This document shows positions 27,194 to 36,433 of a stretch of 64,000 bases of DNA, in pieces. The number at the start of each line of letters is the position of its first letter. The stretch's first letter is position 1. Origin of the DNA: Natronincola ferrireducens (GTDB lineage: Bacteria; Bacillota; Clostridia; Peptostreptococcales; Natronincolaceae); the NCBI RefSeq assembly GCF_900100845.1, contig NZ_FNFP01000002.1, positions 1 to 64,000 on the forward strand. Reading direction: 5' to 3'. The notes beneath the pieces are model-generated. The model was not told the DNA's origin, ran no database searches, and saw only the letters and a program-made list of their open reading frames with translations. The position numbers were made by a program, and so were the translations under genes.

Positions 27194-27944
27194 GTTTTTT
27201 GTATCCTCTGCTGACATTAATAGATGCGAAAAAAAGGCCGTTGTTACTGGCGAAGATGTAAAGCATATGTCGAAGGTGCTAAGGCTGACGGTAGGAGATA
27301 CGGTGGAGCTTTGTGATGGGGAAAAATATCAGTATAGGGCTGAAATAAAAAGTATGGATAAAAACCAAGTGCTTCTTTCAATTATAGAAGAGGAACAACT
27401 AGTTACTGAACCATCCATTGATGTCATTCTTTATCAAGGTATACCAAAGGCCACTAAGATGGAGTTAATCATACAAAAAACTACTGAGCTGGGAATTAAA
27501 GAAATTATTCCTGTTATCACCAACAGAACAATCGTTCATTTTAAAGATAATAAGGATAAGGAAAAAAAGGTAGAACGATGGCAAAAAATTGCTGAAGAAG
27601 CTGCTAAACAAAGTAAACGTGGTATGATCCCCTCAATTCATTCACCCATTTCCTTCAAGGAAGCCCTAGAACACAGTAGACAAAATCACATAAATATTAT
27701 AGCCTATGAAAAAGAAAGCAAACAAAGTATAAAAAACCTATTGAAGTCCTATGGGGAAAAGAAGATAGGACGGATTGGTTTATGGATTGGTCCTGAAGGT
27801 GGTTATGAGGAAGAAGAAATTGAGTTAGCTTTGATGGAAGACATACAAGCTATTACCTTAGGACCTAGAATATTAAGAACAGAAACTGCAGGGTTGACGG
27901 TATTAAGTATACTTATGTATGACTTAGGAGATTTAGGAGGTTAA
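27186..27944 (+). CDS. rsmE: 16S rRNA (uracil1498-N3)-methyltransferase
   Basis: The 252-residue protein is a SPOUT-class methyltransferase with the RsmE signatures HMSKVLRLTVGD, PKATKMELIIQKTTELG, IGPEGGYEEEEIE and LGPRILRTETA. It methylates N3 of U1498 in 16S rRNA. The start overlaps the end of prmA, and mtaB begins 3 nt after its stop. Confidence 0.95.
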   Translation: MNRFFVSSADINRCEKKAVVTGEDVKHMSKVLRLTVGDTVELCDGEKYQYRAEIKSMDKNQVLLSIIEEEQLVTEPSIDVILYQGIPKATKMELIIQKTTELGIKEIIPVITNRTIVHFKDNKDKEKKVERWQKIAEEAAKQSKRGMIPSIHSPISFKEALEHSRQNHINIIAYEKESKQSIKNLLKSYGEKKIGRIGLWIGPEGGYEEEEIELALMEDIQAITLGPRILRTETAGLTVLSILMYDLGDLGG

Positions 27945-27947
27945 CTT

Positions 27948-29249
27948 GTGAAAAAAGTAGCTTTTCATACTTTGGGTTGCAAAGTAAATCAATATGAAAC
28001 CCAGGCCATGAAAGAGTTGTTTGAAGGGGAAGACTATACTACTGTAGCAGATACGGAAATTGCAGATGTATATGTTATCAATACATGTACTGTAACCAGT
28101 ATTAGTGATAAAAAATCAAGACAATTCATCCGTAGAGTAAAGCGGAACAATCCGGATGCAATTATTGCTGTAGTAGGTTGTTATGCTCAAACAGCTCCCG
28201 ATGAAGTTTTAGAAGTAGAAGGAGTTAATATTGTCATAGGCACCAATGATAGAAACAAAATCGTTGAATTGGTGGAGAACTGTAATCATAATGAAAAAAT
28301 CAATATGGTTGATGACATTATGAAGGTAAAAGAATTCGAAGAAATGTCTATTGGAGAAATCAAAGAAAAAACAAGAGCTTTTTTGAAAATTCAAGAGGGC
28401 TGTAATCAATATTGCTCCTACTGTATTATACCCTATGCTAGAGGTCCTATAAGAAGTAGAAAAAAACCTGAAATTATTAATGAAATTAAAAATCTTGTAG
28501 ACAGTGGCTTTAAAGAGATTGTTTTAACAGGAATTCATGTGGCCTCCTATGGAAAGGACTTAAAGGAAAAAAATGCTCTTATTGCTGTTTTAAAAGAGGT
28601 TAATGCTATTACAGGATTGGAAAGAATTCGCTTAAGCTCTTTGGAGCCTACTCTTTTTACTGAAGATTTTCTTCAGGAGATTTCTCGTTTACCTAAGATA
28701 TGCCAACACTTTCATCTATCTCTTCAAAGTGGTTGTGACAAAATTTTAAACAAGATGAATAGAAAATATACAACTGGAGAATATAGAGAAATTGTTAAGA
28801 AAATTAGAAGTGTATATCCTAAGGTTGCATTAACTACTGATATTATTGTTGGATTCCCAGGGGAAACAGAGGAGGATTTTCAAACAACCTATAGCTTTGT
28901 GAAGGAAATAGGCTTTAGTAGTATTCATGTGTTTAAATATTCTGCTAGAAAAGGCACTCCAGCTGCCACCTATGAAAATCAAGTAAATGGTAGTATAAAG
29001 CATAAAAGAAGTGAAGTCCTTATTGAATTGGGAAACCAATTGGAAAAAAACTATTATCAACAATTTGTTGGCACCACTAAAACTGTATTATTTGAGGCTT
29101 CGTCCAAGGATAGGTCAGAACATATGGAGGGTTACACGGATAATTACTTACGGGTTCTAGCTAAAGGAGATCAACAGCTTGAGGGAGAAGTGAAGAAAGT
29201 TTACTTAAAAACCTTTGAAGGACAATTTATTATTGGAGAAATCATATAA
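27948..29249 (+). CDS. mtaB: tRNA t6A37 methylthiotransferase MtaB
   Basis: The 433-residue protein has the three MTTase parts: an N-terminal UPF0004 domain with three cysteines (TLGCKVNQYE, INTCTVT, VGCYAQ), a radical SAM core with CNQYCSYCIIPYARG, and a C-terminal TRAM domain. MtaB converts t6A37 to ms2t6A37 in tRNAs that read ANN codons. The KVNQYE form of motif 1 is characteristic of MtaB rather than MiaB. GTG follows GGAGG. Confidence 0.95.
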   Translation: MKKVAFHTLGCKVNQYETQAMKELFEGEDYTTVADTEIADVYVINTCTVTSISDKKSRQFIRRVKRNNPDAIIAVVGCYAQTAPDEVLEVEGVNIVIGTNDRNKIVELVENCNHNEKINMVDDIMKVKEFEEMSIGEIKEKTRAFLKIQEGCNQYCSYCIIPYARGPIRSRKKPEIINEIKNLVDSGFKEIVLTGIHVASYGKDLKEKNALIAVLKEVNAITGLERIRLSSLEPTLFTEDFLQEISRLPKICQHFHLSLQSGCDKILNKMNRKYTTGEYREIVKKIRSVYPKVALTTDIIVGFPGETEEDFQTTYSFVKEIGFSSIHVFKYSARKGTPAATYENQVNGSIKHKRSEVLIELGNQLEKNYYQQFVGTTKTVLFEASSKDRSEHMEGYTDNYLRVLAKGDQQLEGEVKKVYLKTFEGQFIIGEII

Positions 29250-29325
29250 ATTTTTTAAAATTTAAAGGAGTTTCATTTTTTCTGTTGAATTATACAGTAT
29301 ATATTAACAGGTAAGGAGGTGTATT

Positions 29326-29673
29326 ATGTCGGAGTGTATCTTTTGTAAAATTGCAAAAGGAGAAATACCAGCTACAATTTTATATAAAGATGATAAAGTT
29401 GTGGCTTTTAAAGATATTAATCCCGAAGCCCCTAATCACCTGCTGGTAATTCCTAAAAAGCACATACAATCTATAGCCCATGCTTCTGTGGAGGACACAG
29501 AAGAAATAATTCCCCAGATTTTTAAAACTATACAGCAGTTAGCTGAGGAATTAGGTCTGAAAGAAAAAGGATTTAGAATAGTAAATAACTGTGGGAACCA
29601 AGGAGGTCAAACAGTGGATCATCTTCACTTTCATCTACTAGGTGGAAGACAGATGACATGGCCACCGGGTTAA
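29326..29673 (+). CDS. HIT family protein (HinT-like)
   Basis: The 115-residue protein has the zinc-binding CIFCKIAKGEIP start, DINPEAPNHLLVIPKKHI and the histidine triad HLHFHLLGG. Family members hydrolyse nucleoside phosphoramidates and similar AMP conjugates. Length is typical. ATG follows AAGGAGGTG. It is encoded between mtaB and rpsU, a common clostridial arrangement. Confidence 0.94.
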   Translation: MSECIFCKIAKGEIPATILYKDDKVVAFKDINPEAPNHLLVIPKKHIQSIAHASVEDTEEIIPQIFKTIQQLAEELGLKEKGFRIVNNCGNQGGQTVDHLHFHLLGGRQMTWPPG

Positions 29674-29682
29674 AACTTTGTA

Positions 29683-29711
29683 TTGCATAACCCTTGTTTT
29701 TAATGTATAAT
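29683..29711 (+). promoter_or_regulatory. Sigma-A promoter of rpsU
   Basis: TTGCAT (29683-29688), a 17-bp spacer and TATAAT (29706-29711) lie upstream of a leader of about 90 nt. The leader has two small hairpins, ATAGTA/TACTAT near 29744-29761 and AGCAC/GTGCT at 29768-29782. Confidence 0.75.
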
Positions 29712-29804
29712 AACAAAGTATTGGATTTATCCCACTTGCAAATATAGTACTCTAATACTATAGATCAAGCACAGCGGGTGCTCGCGGAGGGAGGGAGAAG
29801 TAGA

Positions 29805-29987
29805 ATGTCAGAAATAAAAATTAGAGAAAATGAATCATTAGACAATGCACTTCGTAGATTCAAAAGACAATGTGCAAAGTCTGGTGTATTATCTGAAGTA
29901 AGAAAAAGAGAGCATTATGAGAAACCAAGTGTAAAGCGTAAGAAAAAAGCTGAAGCTGCACGTAGAAAAAACAATAAAAGATTCTAA
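29805..29987 (+). CDS. rpsU: 30S ribosomal protein S21
   Basis: The 60-residue basic protein reads [21 protein letters not shown] and ends in a long Lys/Arg tail, the S21 pattern. S21 sits near the anti-Shine-Dalgarno end of 16S rRNA. ATG at 29805 follows GGAGGGAGAAG; an in-frame GTG at 29778 would add nine odd residues and overlaps a leader hairpin. yqeY follows 23 nt later. Confidence 0.97.
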   Translation: MSEIKIRENESLDNALRRFKRQCAKSGVLSEVRKREHYEKPSVKRKKKAEAARRKNNKRF

Positions 29988-30010
29988 TAATGTAAATAGA
30001 GGTGAAGAGA

Positions 30011-30451
30011 ATGTCCCTCAAACAAAGATTAACAAATGATCTTAAACAAGCCATGAAGGACAAGGATCAGCTTCGAAAGAATGTTATTACTTTAATTCGA
30101 TCTGACATTAAACAAATAGAAGTAGATAAAAGAATAGAACTTGAGGATCAGGATGTCATTGAGATTATTTCTAGACAATTAAAACAGAGAAAAGATGCAT
30201 TGGATGAATTTCAAAAAGGTGGTAGAGAGGATCTTGTGGCACAAGCCCAACAAGAAGCTGAAATACTACTGCAGTATCTACCTGAACAATTGTCAGAGGA
30301 AGAAGTAATAGATATTGTAAAGAGTGTTATTGTCGAAATAGGTGCTAACTCTATGCAGGATATGGGGAAAGTCATGGCTGCTGTCATGCCTAAAGTAAAA
30401 GGTAGGGCTGATGGCAAGATAGTTAATCAAGCTGTAAAAAAACTATTATAA
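30011..30451 (+). CDS. GatB/YqeY domain protein
   Basis: The 146-residue protein matches the YqeY family: SLKQRLTNDLKQAMKDKDQLRKNVITLIRSDI, ISRQLKQRKDALDEF and the C-terminal tail domain MGKVMAAVMPKVKGRADGKIVNQAVKKLL. The tail domain is shared with GatB, where it contacts tRNA; the free-standing protein's role is not established. ATG at 30011 follows AGAGGTGAAG. It forms a pair with rpsU, as in many Firmicutes, and ends at a terminator. Confidence 0.93.
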   Translation: MSLKQRLTNDLKQAMKDKDQLRKNVITLIRSDIKQIEVDKRIELEDQDVIEIISRQLKQRKDALDEFQKGGREDLVAQAQQEAEILLQYLPEQLSEEEVIDIVKSVIVEIGANSMQDMGKVMAAVMPKVKGRADGKIVNQAVKKLL

Positions 30452-30460
30452 TTCAAATAT

Positions 30461-30487
30461 AACCCGGATATATTCCGGGTTTATTTA
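30461..30487 (+). terminator. Intrinsic terminator of rpsU-yqeY
   Basis: An 8-bp GC-rich stem AACCCGGA/TCCGGGTT with a 5-nt loop is followed by a T-rich tail. Confidence 0.85.
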
Positions 30488-30547
30488 TATTTTCCAACAA
30501 TTTACTGAAAATTATTTTAAATGTACTAAATTTAGAAAACTCCCCTA

Positions 30548-30556
30548 TGGTATAAT
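30548..30556 (+). promoter_or_regulatory. Extended -10 promoter of the EEP gene
   Basis: TGGTATAAT fits the extended -10 form and lies about 40 bp before the start codon of the next gene. No good -35 is seen. Confidence 0.55.
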
Positions 30557-30594
30557 AAAATTAGCTAAAATTTTTAGACAAAGGGGTAATATTT

Positions 30595-31710
30595 ATGGGA
30601 GGACATAAAAAATTTTGGGTTATTATTATGTTAGTAGTATTTTTTATGCTAGGGTTTACCTTTAAAATTAGCTCGTCAGCAAATGGAGAGATTCAAGCTA
30701 TTAAATATATAGATCAAGGAAGTACATCCCATATACAAATCATTACCCATAAAAACATAAAAAAGCTTACAATAGAAGCCTTAAACCAAGAGGGAGAAAT
30801 GAGCCACTTTTTTACCCTTGAAGATTATGTAATGAAAAGAAATCCAGAAATAACACAGAATATTTTTTATATCACCAATAGAGTGGGAGGTTTAGAAGAT
30901 ATTCATGAATTGTTTGTTACTAATGGTGGAAACATAAAAATACCAATAGAACTGGAAGAGGTACAAGAAGTATCTGTTTCAGAAGTTGTAAAATATACAT
31001 TTGGTGAAGGTAGTGTAAATCCCTTGAAAATTATGTCCTATAACATACATCATGGTAAAAACCTATACGGTAGATACTCATTAGATGAAATTGCTGAGGT
31101 TATTAAAAACAGTGGAGCAGATATAGTTGGCCTACAGGAGATAGATAATGGTGTAATTCGCTCTAGATTTGAAGACCAAATCAAATATTTAAGTGAAAAG
31201 CTTTCTATGGAATATGTTTATGGTTATAATATCAATATTTTAGGAGGCACATATGGAAATGGTATCTTAAGCAAGTACCCTATAGAAAGTTATGAAAATC
31301 TACTTTTACCCAGTGGTCGAGAACAGAGGGGGCTTCTTAGAGCCACTATTAAGGTTAATAATCATTCCATCCACTTTTTATCAACTCATTTAGGATTAAA
31401 TCAAGGTGAACGAAAAAATCAAATTAACGCTATTGATAAATATTTAGATATCCTCTCCTCAAATATAATATTAGTGGGGGATTTCAATGCTCGACCCCAC
31501 AGCAGAGAGATACAGCATATGAGTAAAAGGCTGGTGGATGCAGCCCATAAAGCTGCTAAAGGAGATGAACCTACCTTTGATCTCCCTGTTTTATCTGGAC
31601 GAATTGACTATATCTTTGTTGATCAAAAGTTTCCTATACAAAGATACCAGGTAATAAAAAGCAGGGCCTCTGACCATTACCCTATAACAGCAATCATTAA
31701 ACTGGAATAA
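30595..31710 (+). CDS. Membrane-anchored endonuclease/exonuclease/phosphatase family protein
   Basis: The 371-residue protein has an N-terminal membrane or signal segment (FWVIIMLVVFFMLGFTF), an unassigned region of about 120 residues and an EEP catalytic domain: IMSYNIHHG, DIVGLQEID, STHLGLNQGE, LVGDFNARP and SDHYPITA. The EEP fold needs Asn, Glu, Asp and His ligands, all visible. Members cleave phosphodiesters in nucleic acids or phospholipids. Location outside the membrane suggests extracellular DNA or lipid headgroups, which is an inference. It is a single-gene transcript. Confidence 0.85.
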   Translation: MGGHKKFWVIIMLVVFFMLGFTFKISSSANGEIQAIKYIDQGSTSHIQIITHKNIKKLTIEALNQEGEMSHFFTLEDYVMKRNPEITQNIFYITNRVGGLEDIHELFVTNGGNIKIPIELEEVQEVSVSEVVKYTFGEGSVNPLKIMSYNIHHGKNLYGRYSLDEIAEVIKNSGADIVGLQEIDNGVIRSRFEDQIKYLSEKLSMEYVYGYNINILGGTYGNGILSKYPIESYENLLLPSGREQRGLLRATIKVNNHSIHFLSTHLGLNQGERKNQINAIDKYLDILSSNIILVGDFNARPHSREIQHMSKRLVDAAHKAAKGDEPTFDLPVLSGRIDYIFVDQKFPIQRYQVIKSRASDHYPITAIIKLE

Positions 31711-31737
31711 CTGCTTATTAGAGTATAAGCAGTTATT
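31706..31737 (+). terminator. Hairpin after the EEP gene
   Basis: A 13-bp stem AATAACTGCTTAT/ATAAGCAGTTATT with a 6-nt loop overlaps the stop codon. The U tail is poor. Confidence 0.6.
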
Positions 31738-31897
31738 CTATATTGCACTCTCCTTTTAGCAATCTATTTTTTTAGTAGTTTAAACTAGAGACAAAAAGAA
31801 TATATATTACAATATAGAGAAATATTTTTACTAGTATTACAATCTCATTACAATTTAACAAATCTTTTGACGAAGAATATAATAATTAAGTAAACAA

Positions 31898-31906
31898 TGG
31901 TATAAT
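31898..31906 (+). promoter_or_regulatory. Extended -10 promoter of the nfeD-floA operon
   Basis: TGGTATAAT fits the extended -10 form and lies 22 bp before the chosen ATG at 31929. It rules out the in-frame ATG at 31905, which overlaps the hexamer. A TTGACG at 31867-31872 is too far away (28 bp) to be its -35. Confidence 0.6.
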
Positions 31907-31928
31907 GATAGGGAGAAAGGGTGATAAC

Positions 31929-33224
31929 ATGAAAAAAAGGTGGGATATTTTTTTAATTTTGATATTTATATTTGTCATTCTACCATTTCAAACCTTTGGA
32001 GCGGGGGATATAAACAATGTATATATCGTTCCAATAGAGGGGGAAATTGGTCCTGCTGTATATCAATATGTAAGGGATAATATTCATATGGCAGAGACAG
32101 ATCCAAATGCTGTAGCCATAATTTTTGAAATAGATACCTATGGTGGCCGGATAGACTCAGCAGAAAAAATAAGCAAACTCATTATGGCGTCAAGACTACC
32201 AACTATTGCCTTTGTAAATACAAAGGCAGAGTCGGCGGGAGTACTATTAACCATATCTGCAGATGCTATTGCTATGGCCCCAGGAGGCACAATAGGCTCA
32301 GCAGAGCCTATTCCAAATACAGAAAAGACCTTATCTATGTGGACTAGTTTATTGAGGGCAGCAGCAGAGGAAAAGGGTAGGGACCCTGAACTAGTAGCGT
32401 CTACTGCTGATAAAGCTATCGAAATACCAGATGTTATTGAAAAGGATAGACTTTTAAATCTGACAACCCGTGAAGCTAAAGCTCTAGGTTTAGCTGATGT
32501 TGTGGCAGATGATTATGCCACTATATTACAGGCAACTGAAATTGATTATACCAACATCATTTCCACCCCTGTTCCCAACAGGGTAAGGGTGGCTCAGACT
32601 ATGACCAGTGCATATATAGCCCCAATCCTATTAACCTTAGGATTTGCAGGTCTAGTATTTGAAATTTTCACTGCAGGCTTTGGCGTAGGGGGTACAGTTA
32701 GCTTTGTAGCCTTTAGCCTATACTTCGGAGGAGCTATTTTAGCTGGAAATGCTGGATGGGCGGTATTGATGGTGTTTTTAGTGGGGATGGCCCTATTATT
32801 AATAGAGGCATTTGCTCCCGGCTTCGGCATCCCTGGACTTGGAGGAATCATTTGTATCGTTGTCAGTATTATAATGGCCTCCAACAGCGTAGCTACAGCT
32901 ATAATTTCTTTGTTTATTTCTTTTGTTCTAACAATAGTGGCTTTGATACTAATATTAAAGTATGCTCCTAGGAGTAAGCATTTTGATCGCATTATTCTGG
33001 GGACAAAAATGAAAAAAGAAGAAGGCTATAGTGCCGCTGGGAAGTACCATCAATATATTGGGCAACAAGGAGAAGTAATAACTTTTCTAAGACCAGCAGG
33101 AACTATTGATGTTAATGGTGAAGTATTAGATGTGGTTTCAGAAGGGGCTTTTATTGAAGTAGGCAGTAAAGTAAGGGTGGCAAAAGTAGAAGGAAGAAGA
33201 ATTATTGTCAAAAAAATTGATTAG
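31929..33224 (+). CDS. NfeD family membrane protein with ClpP-like serine protease domain
   Basis: The 431-residue protein has a signal peptide ([18 protein letters not shown]), a ClpP-class protease domain with [13 protein letters not shown] and the nucleophile region [15 protein letters not shown], four or five membrane helices around residues 225-345, and a C-terminal NfeD OB-fold. The family partners with flotillins and may cleave membrane proteins. It is 11 nt upstream of floA, matching B. subtilis yqeZ-floA. The start is ATG at 31929, behind AAAGGGTG. Confidence 0.9.
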   Translation: MKKRWDIFLILIFIFVILPFQTFGAGDINNVYIVPIEGEIGPAVYQYVRDNIHMAETDPNAVAIIFEIDTYGGRIDSAEKISKLIMASRLPTIAFVNTKAESAGVLLTISADAIAMAPGGTIGSAEPIPNTEKTLSMWTSLLRAAAEEKGRDPELVASTADKAIEIPDVIEKDRLLNLTTREAKALGLADVVADDYATILQATEIDYTNIISTPVPNRVRVAQTMTSAYIAPILLTLGFAGLVFEIFTAGFGVGGTVSFVAFSLYFGGAILAGNAGWAVLMVFLVGMALLLIEAFAPGFGIPGLGGIICIVVSIIMASNSVATAIISLFISFVLTIVALILILKYAPRSKHFDRIILGTKMKKEEGYSAAGKYHQYIGQQGEVITFLRPAGTIDVNGEVLDVVSEGAFIEVGSKVRVAKVEGRRIIVKKID

Positions 33225-33235
33225 GAGGGTTTTAC

Positions 33236-34240
33236 ATGCAAGGATTGATTCCATTATTAATTTTAATAGCAATTGGATTTATATTGCTATCTATTGTACT
33301 AAGTTTTGTTCCAGTAGGTCTGTGGATTACAGCTCATTTTTCAGGAGTAAGAATAGGGATTTTTACATTAATCGGTATGCGTTTTAGGAGGGTACTACCT
33401 ATACGTATTGTAAATCCTATGATTAAGGCAACGAAAGCAGGTTTGGATTTAAGTATTGATAAGTTAGAGGCCCATTATCTTGCGGGAGGGGACGTTAACA
33501 ACGTGGCTGATGCATTGATAGCTGCACAAAGGGCAGATATCAACCTTGAGTTTGAAAGGGCAGCAGCTATAGATTTAGCTGGTAGAGATGTACTTCAAGC
33601 TGTTCAAGTAAGTGTTAATCCTAAGGTTATTGAAACTCCCAAAATTGCTGCAGTGGCTAAAGATGGTATAGAAGTTATGGCCAAGGCTAGGGTTACTGTT
33701 AGAGCCAATATTGAAAGACTTGTTGGTGGTGCTGGGGAAGAAACTATTATTGCCAGAGTAGGTGAAGGTATTGTAACAACCGTTGGTTCTGCAGCTACCC
33801 ATAAGGATGTTTTAGAAAATCCTGATTTAATTTCCAGAACCGTTCTAAACAAAGGTTTGGACGCAGGAACCGCCTATGAAATTCTATCAATTGATATTGC
33901 AGATATAGATATCGGAAGAAATATTGGAGCCCATTTACAAACTGATCAAGCTGAGGCTGATAAACGAATTGCTCAAGCTAAGGCAGAGGAAAGAAGAGCT
34001 ATGGCGGTAGCAAAGGAGCAGGAAATGAAGGCAGCTGTTGAGGAAATGAGGGCTAAGGTTGTAGAAGCAGAAGCAGAAGTACCACGAGCTATGGCCACAG
34101 CCCTAAGAGAAGGAAAAATGGGGGTAATGGACTATTACAACATGAAAAATATCTTAGCTGATACCAACATGAGGGAAGCTATATCCAATGTAAATAAATC
34201 AAGCGACGATGATAAAGAAAAGAAAGATACTAAAAAATAG
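33236..34240 (+). CDS. floA: Flotillin-like protein FloA
   Basis: The 334-residue protein has an N-terminal membrane hairpin ([19 protein letters not shown]), an SPFH domain ([34 protein letters not shown]) and an EA-rich coiled C-terminus ([23 protein letters not shown]). FloA organises membrane microdomains and helps assemble membrane protein complexes. Length and sequence match the YqfA/FloA type. ATG follows AGGAGGG. It is in one operon with the NfeD gene. Confidence 0.95.
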   Translation: MQGLIPLLILIAIGFILLSIVLSFVPVGLWITAHFSGVRIGIFTLIGMRFRRVLPIRIVNPMIKATKAGLDLSIDKLEAHYLAGGDVNNVADALIAAQRADINLEFERAAAIDLAGRDVLQAVQVSVNPKVIETPKIAAVAKDGIEVMAKARVTVRANIERLVGGAGEETIIARVGEGIVTTVGSAATHKDVLENPDLISRTVLNKGLDAGTAYEILSIDIADIDIGRNIGAHLQTDQAEADKRIAQAKAEERRAMAVAKEQEMKAAVEEMRAKVVEAEAEVPRAMATALREGKMGVMDYYNMKNILADTNMREAISNVNKSSDDDKEKKDTKK

Positions 34241-34304
34241 ACTTAGGCAGGATTAAAGGAATAAGGCTGATACCACAGTCGTTTAAAAAGGAAGTGATGA
34301 AGCT

Positions 34305-34853
34305 GTGGAAAGTATTTTAATATTTATAGTTTTTGTTATTATAAGCTCCGTATTTAATAAAGACAAAAGAGCTAAAAAAACTTCTAGAAGGCCAAGGGGC
34401 TTAGATGAAAATGAGATGGATAGAGGACAAGATCATTCCTTTGACAAACCCAAGCCTACTGTTACAAGACGAGAGGGTGGCTTTGGTGATTTGATTCAAG
34501 AGCTAAGAGCCGATTTTAATGAGGTTTTTAAAGAAAAGTCCATTACCCGTGAAGTAAGAGAAGATAACCCAAAACCTATAGAAGAAACTACAAAAGACTT
34601 ATCTTATAATGAAAAATATGAGTATGAATATGGAAATGAATATCAAAAGCATATTAATGATAAAGAATTAGAAATTAGATATGACGTAGATAAAAAGAAA
34701 GCCAAAGAGAGGTCAACACCTATAAAGCCTGTATATACCAATGAAACTCAACAAAGTATTTCAAATAATAACTTATCCTTTGATGAACAAACCCTACTTC
34801 AAGGAATCATCATGTCAGAGATATTGGGTAAACCTAAAGCCCTTAAAAAATAG
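34305..34853 (+). CDS. Hypothetical protein with N-terminal membrane anchor and charged tail
   Basis: The 182-residue protein has one short membrane segment (ILIFIVFVIISSVF) followed by a very basic stretch (KDKRAKKTSRRPRG) and a long hydrophilic, likely disordered region. It ends in a small helix, LSFDEQTLLQGIIMSEILGKP, that looks like a conserved peptide. No family is recognised. GTG at 34305 follows AGGAAGTG. It may share the nfeD-floA transcript, and a strong terminator follows. Confidence 0.6.
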   Translation: MESILIFIVFVIISSVFNKDKRAKKTSRRPRGLDENEMDRGQDHSFDKPKPTVTRREGGFGDLIQELRADFNEVFKEKSITREVREDNPKPIEETTKDLSYNEKYEYEYGNEYQKHINDKELEIRYDVDKKKAKERSTPIKPVYTNETQQSISNNNLSFDEQTLLQGIIMSEILGKPKALKK

Positions 34854-34879
34854 AAGATCTTATGGATCTTCTATTTTTT
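34845..34879 (+). terminator. Intrinsic terminator of the nfeD-floA group
   Basis: A 15-bp stem AAAAAATAGAAGATC/GATCTTCTATTTTTT with a 5-nt loop overlaps the stop codon of the anchored hypothetical protein and ends in six T. Confidence 0.85.
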
Positions 34880-34946
34880 ATGCAATAAAAAGGTCTACAT
34901 AAAAATAATGAAGCATAAAAATTGAATATATGGGGAGGTGTGTCGC

Positions 34947-35222
34947 ATGAAAAAAAATCAAGAAGTTAAAAAAAGCTTAGCTGAAATTCTAGAGCTGCCA
35001 AAGGATATTATTTTAGACATACCCAAAATTACTATGATTGGCAATCTTCAAATATATATTGAAAACCATAAGGGAATTATTGAGTATACCAGCAATCGAA
35101 TCCGAATTAATAGTAAGAGTGGTGTATTGCGAATCTTAGGGAGAAACTTACTTTTAAAAAATATTGTTCAAGAAGAAATCATTATAGTAGGGGATATCCA
35201 ACAGGTGGAATTTACAGATTAG
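34947..35222 (+). CDS. yqfC: Sporulation protein YqfC
   Basis: The 91-residue protein matches the YqfC family (SLAEILELPKDIILDIPKITMIGNLQ and RLNSKSG-like IRINSKSGVLRILG). YqfC and YqfD are made in the mother cell of spore formers; yqfC-yqfD-phoH is a conserved order. The biochemical role is unknown. ATG at 34947 follows GGGGAGGTG; an in-frame GTG at 34938 overlaps that site. Confidence 0.93.
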   Translation: MKKNQEVKKSLAEILELPKDIILDIPKITMIGNLQIYIENHKGIIEYTSNRIRINSKSGVLRILGRNLLLKNIVQEEIIIVGDIQQVEFTD

Positions 35223-35234
35223 GGAGTGATAGCT

Positions 35235-36416
35235 TTGTTAATGGTGAAACTATGGAATTATTTTAGAGGCTATGTTATTATAAAAATAGAAGGCTTATCA
35301 TTAGAAAAATTTATCAATATGGCCATAGCTAGAGACATTTATTTATGGGACATCAAAAGACTTAATTATACAACTTTAGAGGCGAAGGTAGGAATCGGAG
35401 GCTTTAAAGCTCTTCGTAAGCTTGTAAGAAGAGCAGGCTGTAGAATGTATATATCTGAAAAAAATGGATATCCATTTTGGTTTAGCAAAGTCAAGAAAAG
35501 AAAAATGCTTGTGTTGGGGGCATTTTTTTCTTTAATACTTTTATTGGTTTTATCTACTTTTATTTTTAGAATAGATGTTATGGGTAACGAAAACATATCA
35601 ACTGAGGAAATATTGACAACATTAGGAGAATCCGGCTTGACTATAGGAGCCAATAGGTACTTCATAAATTTAAGGGATCTTGAAAATAGTTTATTAATTC
35701 ATATCCATGAACTTGCATGGGTAGGTATAGAAATCAAAGGAATTCATGCTAAAATAGAAGTAGTAGAAAAAACACTGCCACCCCCTAGGATTGATAAAAA
35801 TACTCCCTGTGATGTAATTGCTAAAAAGAATGGTGTTATTGAAAAGGTAATTGCTAGAAATGGAGATGCTTTGGTGCAAAAGGGAGACATTGTAGCAGAA
35901 GGAGATCTTTTAATTACGGGTATTGTGGAGAGGGAAGGGATGGAAACCCCCCTATATATACATGCCTATGGAGAGGTTTATGCTAAAACCTATTATGAAG
36001 GCAACAAATCAATGAAGCTTCTAAAAGTCAAAAAAGAAAAGACAGGAGAAAAGGTGATGAGAAGAGGGGTAAAAATTGGTGCACTAGAGCTAGCGTTAAA
36101 TGGGGAAACAAACCCCTATGAAGTGTATGTTTTAGAAAAGTCCTCTAAAAAACCTTTTCAATGGAGGGGCAAAGGCCTACCTGTGGAAATAATAACAGAA
36201 GAAATTTATGAAGCTATTGAAGTAGAAGAGAAGGTGGATATAACAGATGCAAAGAATCTATTACATGAAGCCCTTATAGAAGAAATATTGGAAGAAATTC
36301 CAAAAGAATTAGAAATTTTAAATAGCAATACAGAGTTTACAATTAAAAATAACATACTATATGGAAATGTCATCATTGAAGTTTTAGAGGATATAGCTAC
36401 ACAAAAGAAATTATAA
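35235..36416 (+). CDS. yqfD: Sporulation protein YqfD
   Basis: The 393-residue protein has a cytosolic N-terminal domain (KIEGLSLEKFINMAIARDI, RLVRRAGCRMYI-like), one membrane helix near residue 90 (MLVLGAFFSLILLLVLSTFIF) and a long external part that starts like a POTRA-type segment (MGNENISTEEILTTL). This is the YqfD family of the mother-cell sporulation programme. TTG at 35235 is the best-spaced start after GGGAG; ATG at 35241 is an alternative. It starts 12 nt after yqfC. Confidence 0.92.
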   Translation: MLMVKLWNYFRGYVIIKIEGLSLEKFINMAIARDIYLWDIKRLNYTTLEAKVGIGGFKALRKLVRRAGCRMYISEKNGYPFWFSKVKKRKMLVLGAFFSLILLLVLSTFIFRIDVMGNENISTEEILTTLGESGLTIGANRYFINLRDLENSLLIHIHELAWVGIEIKGIHAKIEVVEKTLPPPRIDKNTPCDVIAKKNGVIEKVIARNGDALVQKGDIVAEGDLLITGIVEREGMETPLYIHAYGEVYAKTYYEGNKSMKLLKVKKEKTGEKVMRRGVKIGALELALNGETNPYEVYVLEKSSKKPFQWRGKGLPVEIITEEIYEAIEVEEKVDITDAKNLLHEALIEEILEEIPKELEILNSNTEFTIKNNILYGNVIIEVLEDIATQKKL

Positions 36417-36433
36417 TTTAAGGAGGATTATTT

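Noticed and set aside
31867-31906. TTGACG and TATAAT as one promoter for the nfeD operon
   Set aside because: They are 28 bp apart. The extended -10 TGGTATAAT is the better explanation.
32594-32992. A 132-codon minus-strand frame opposite the NfeD gene
   Set aside because: It lies fully inside a conserved gene on the other strand, has no ribosome site and shows no family features; it is a shadow frame. The same holds for minus-strand frames at 45328-45681 and 46882-47274.
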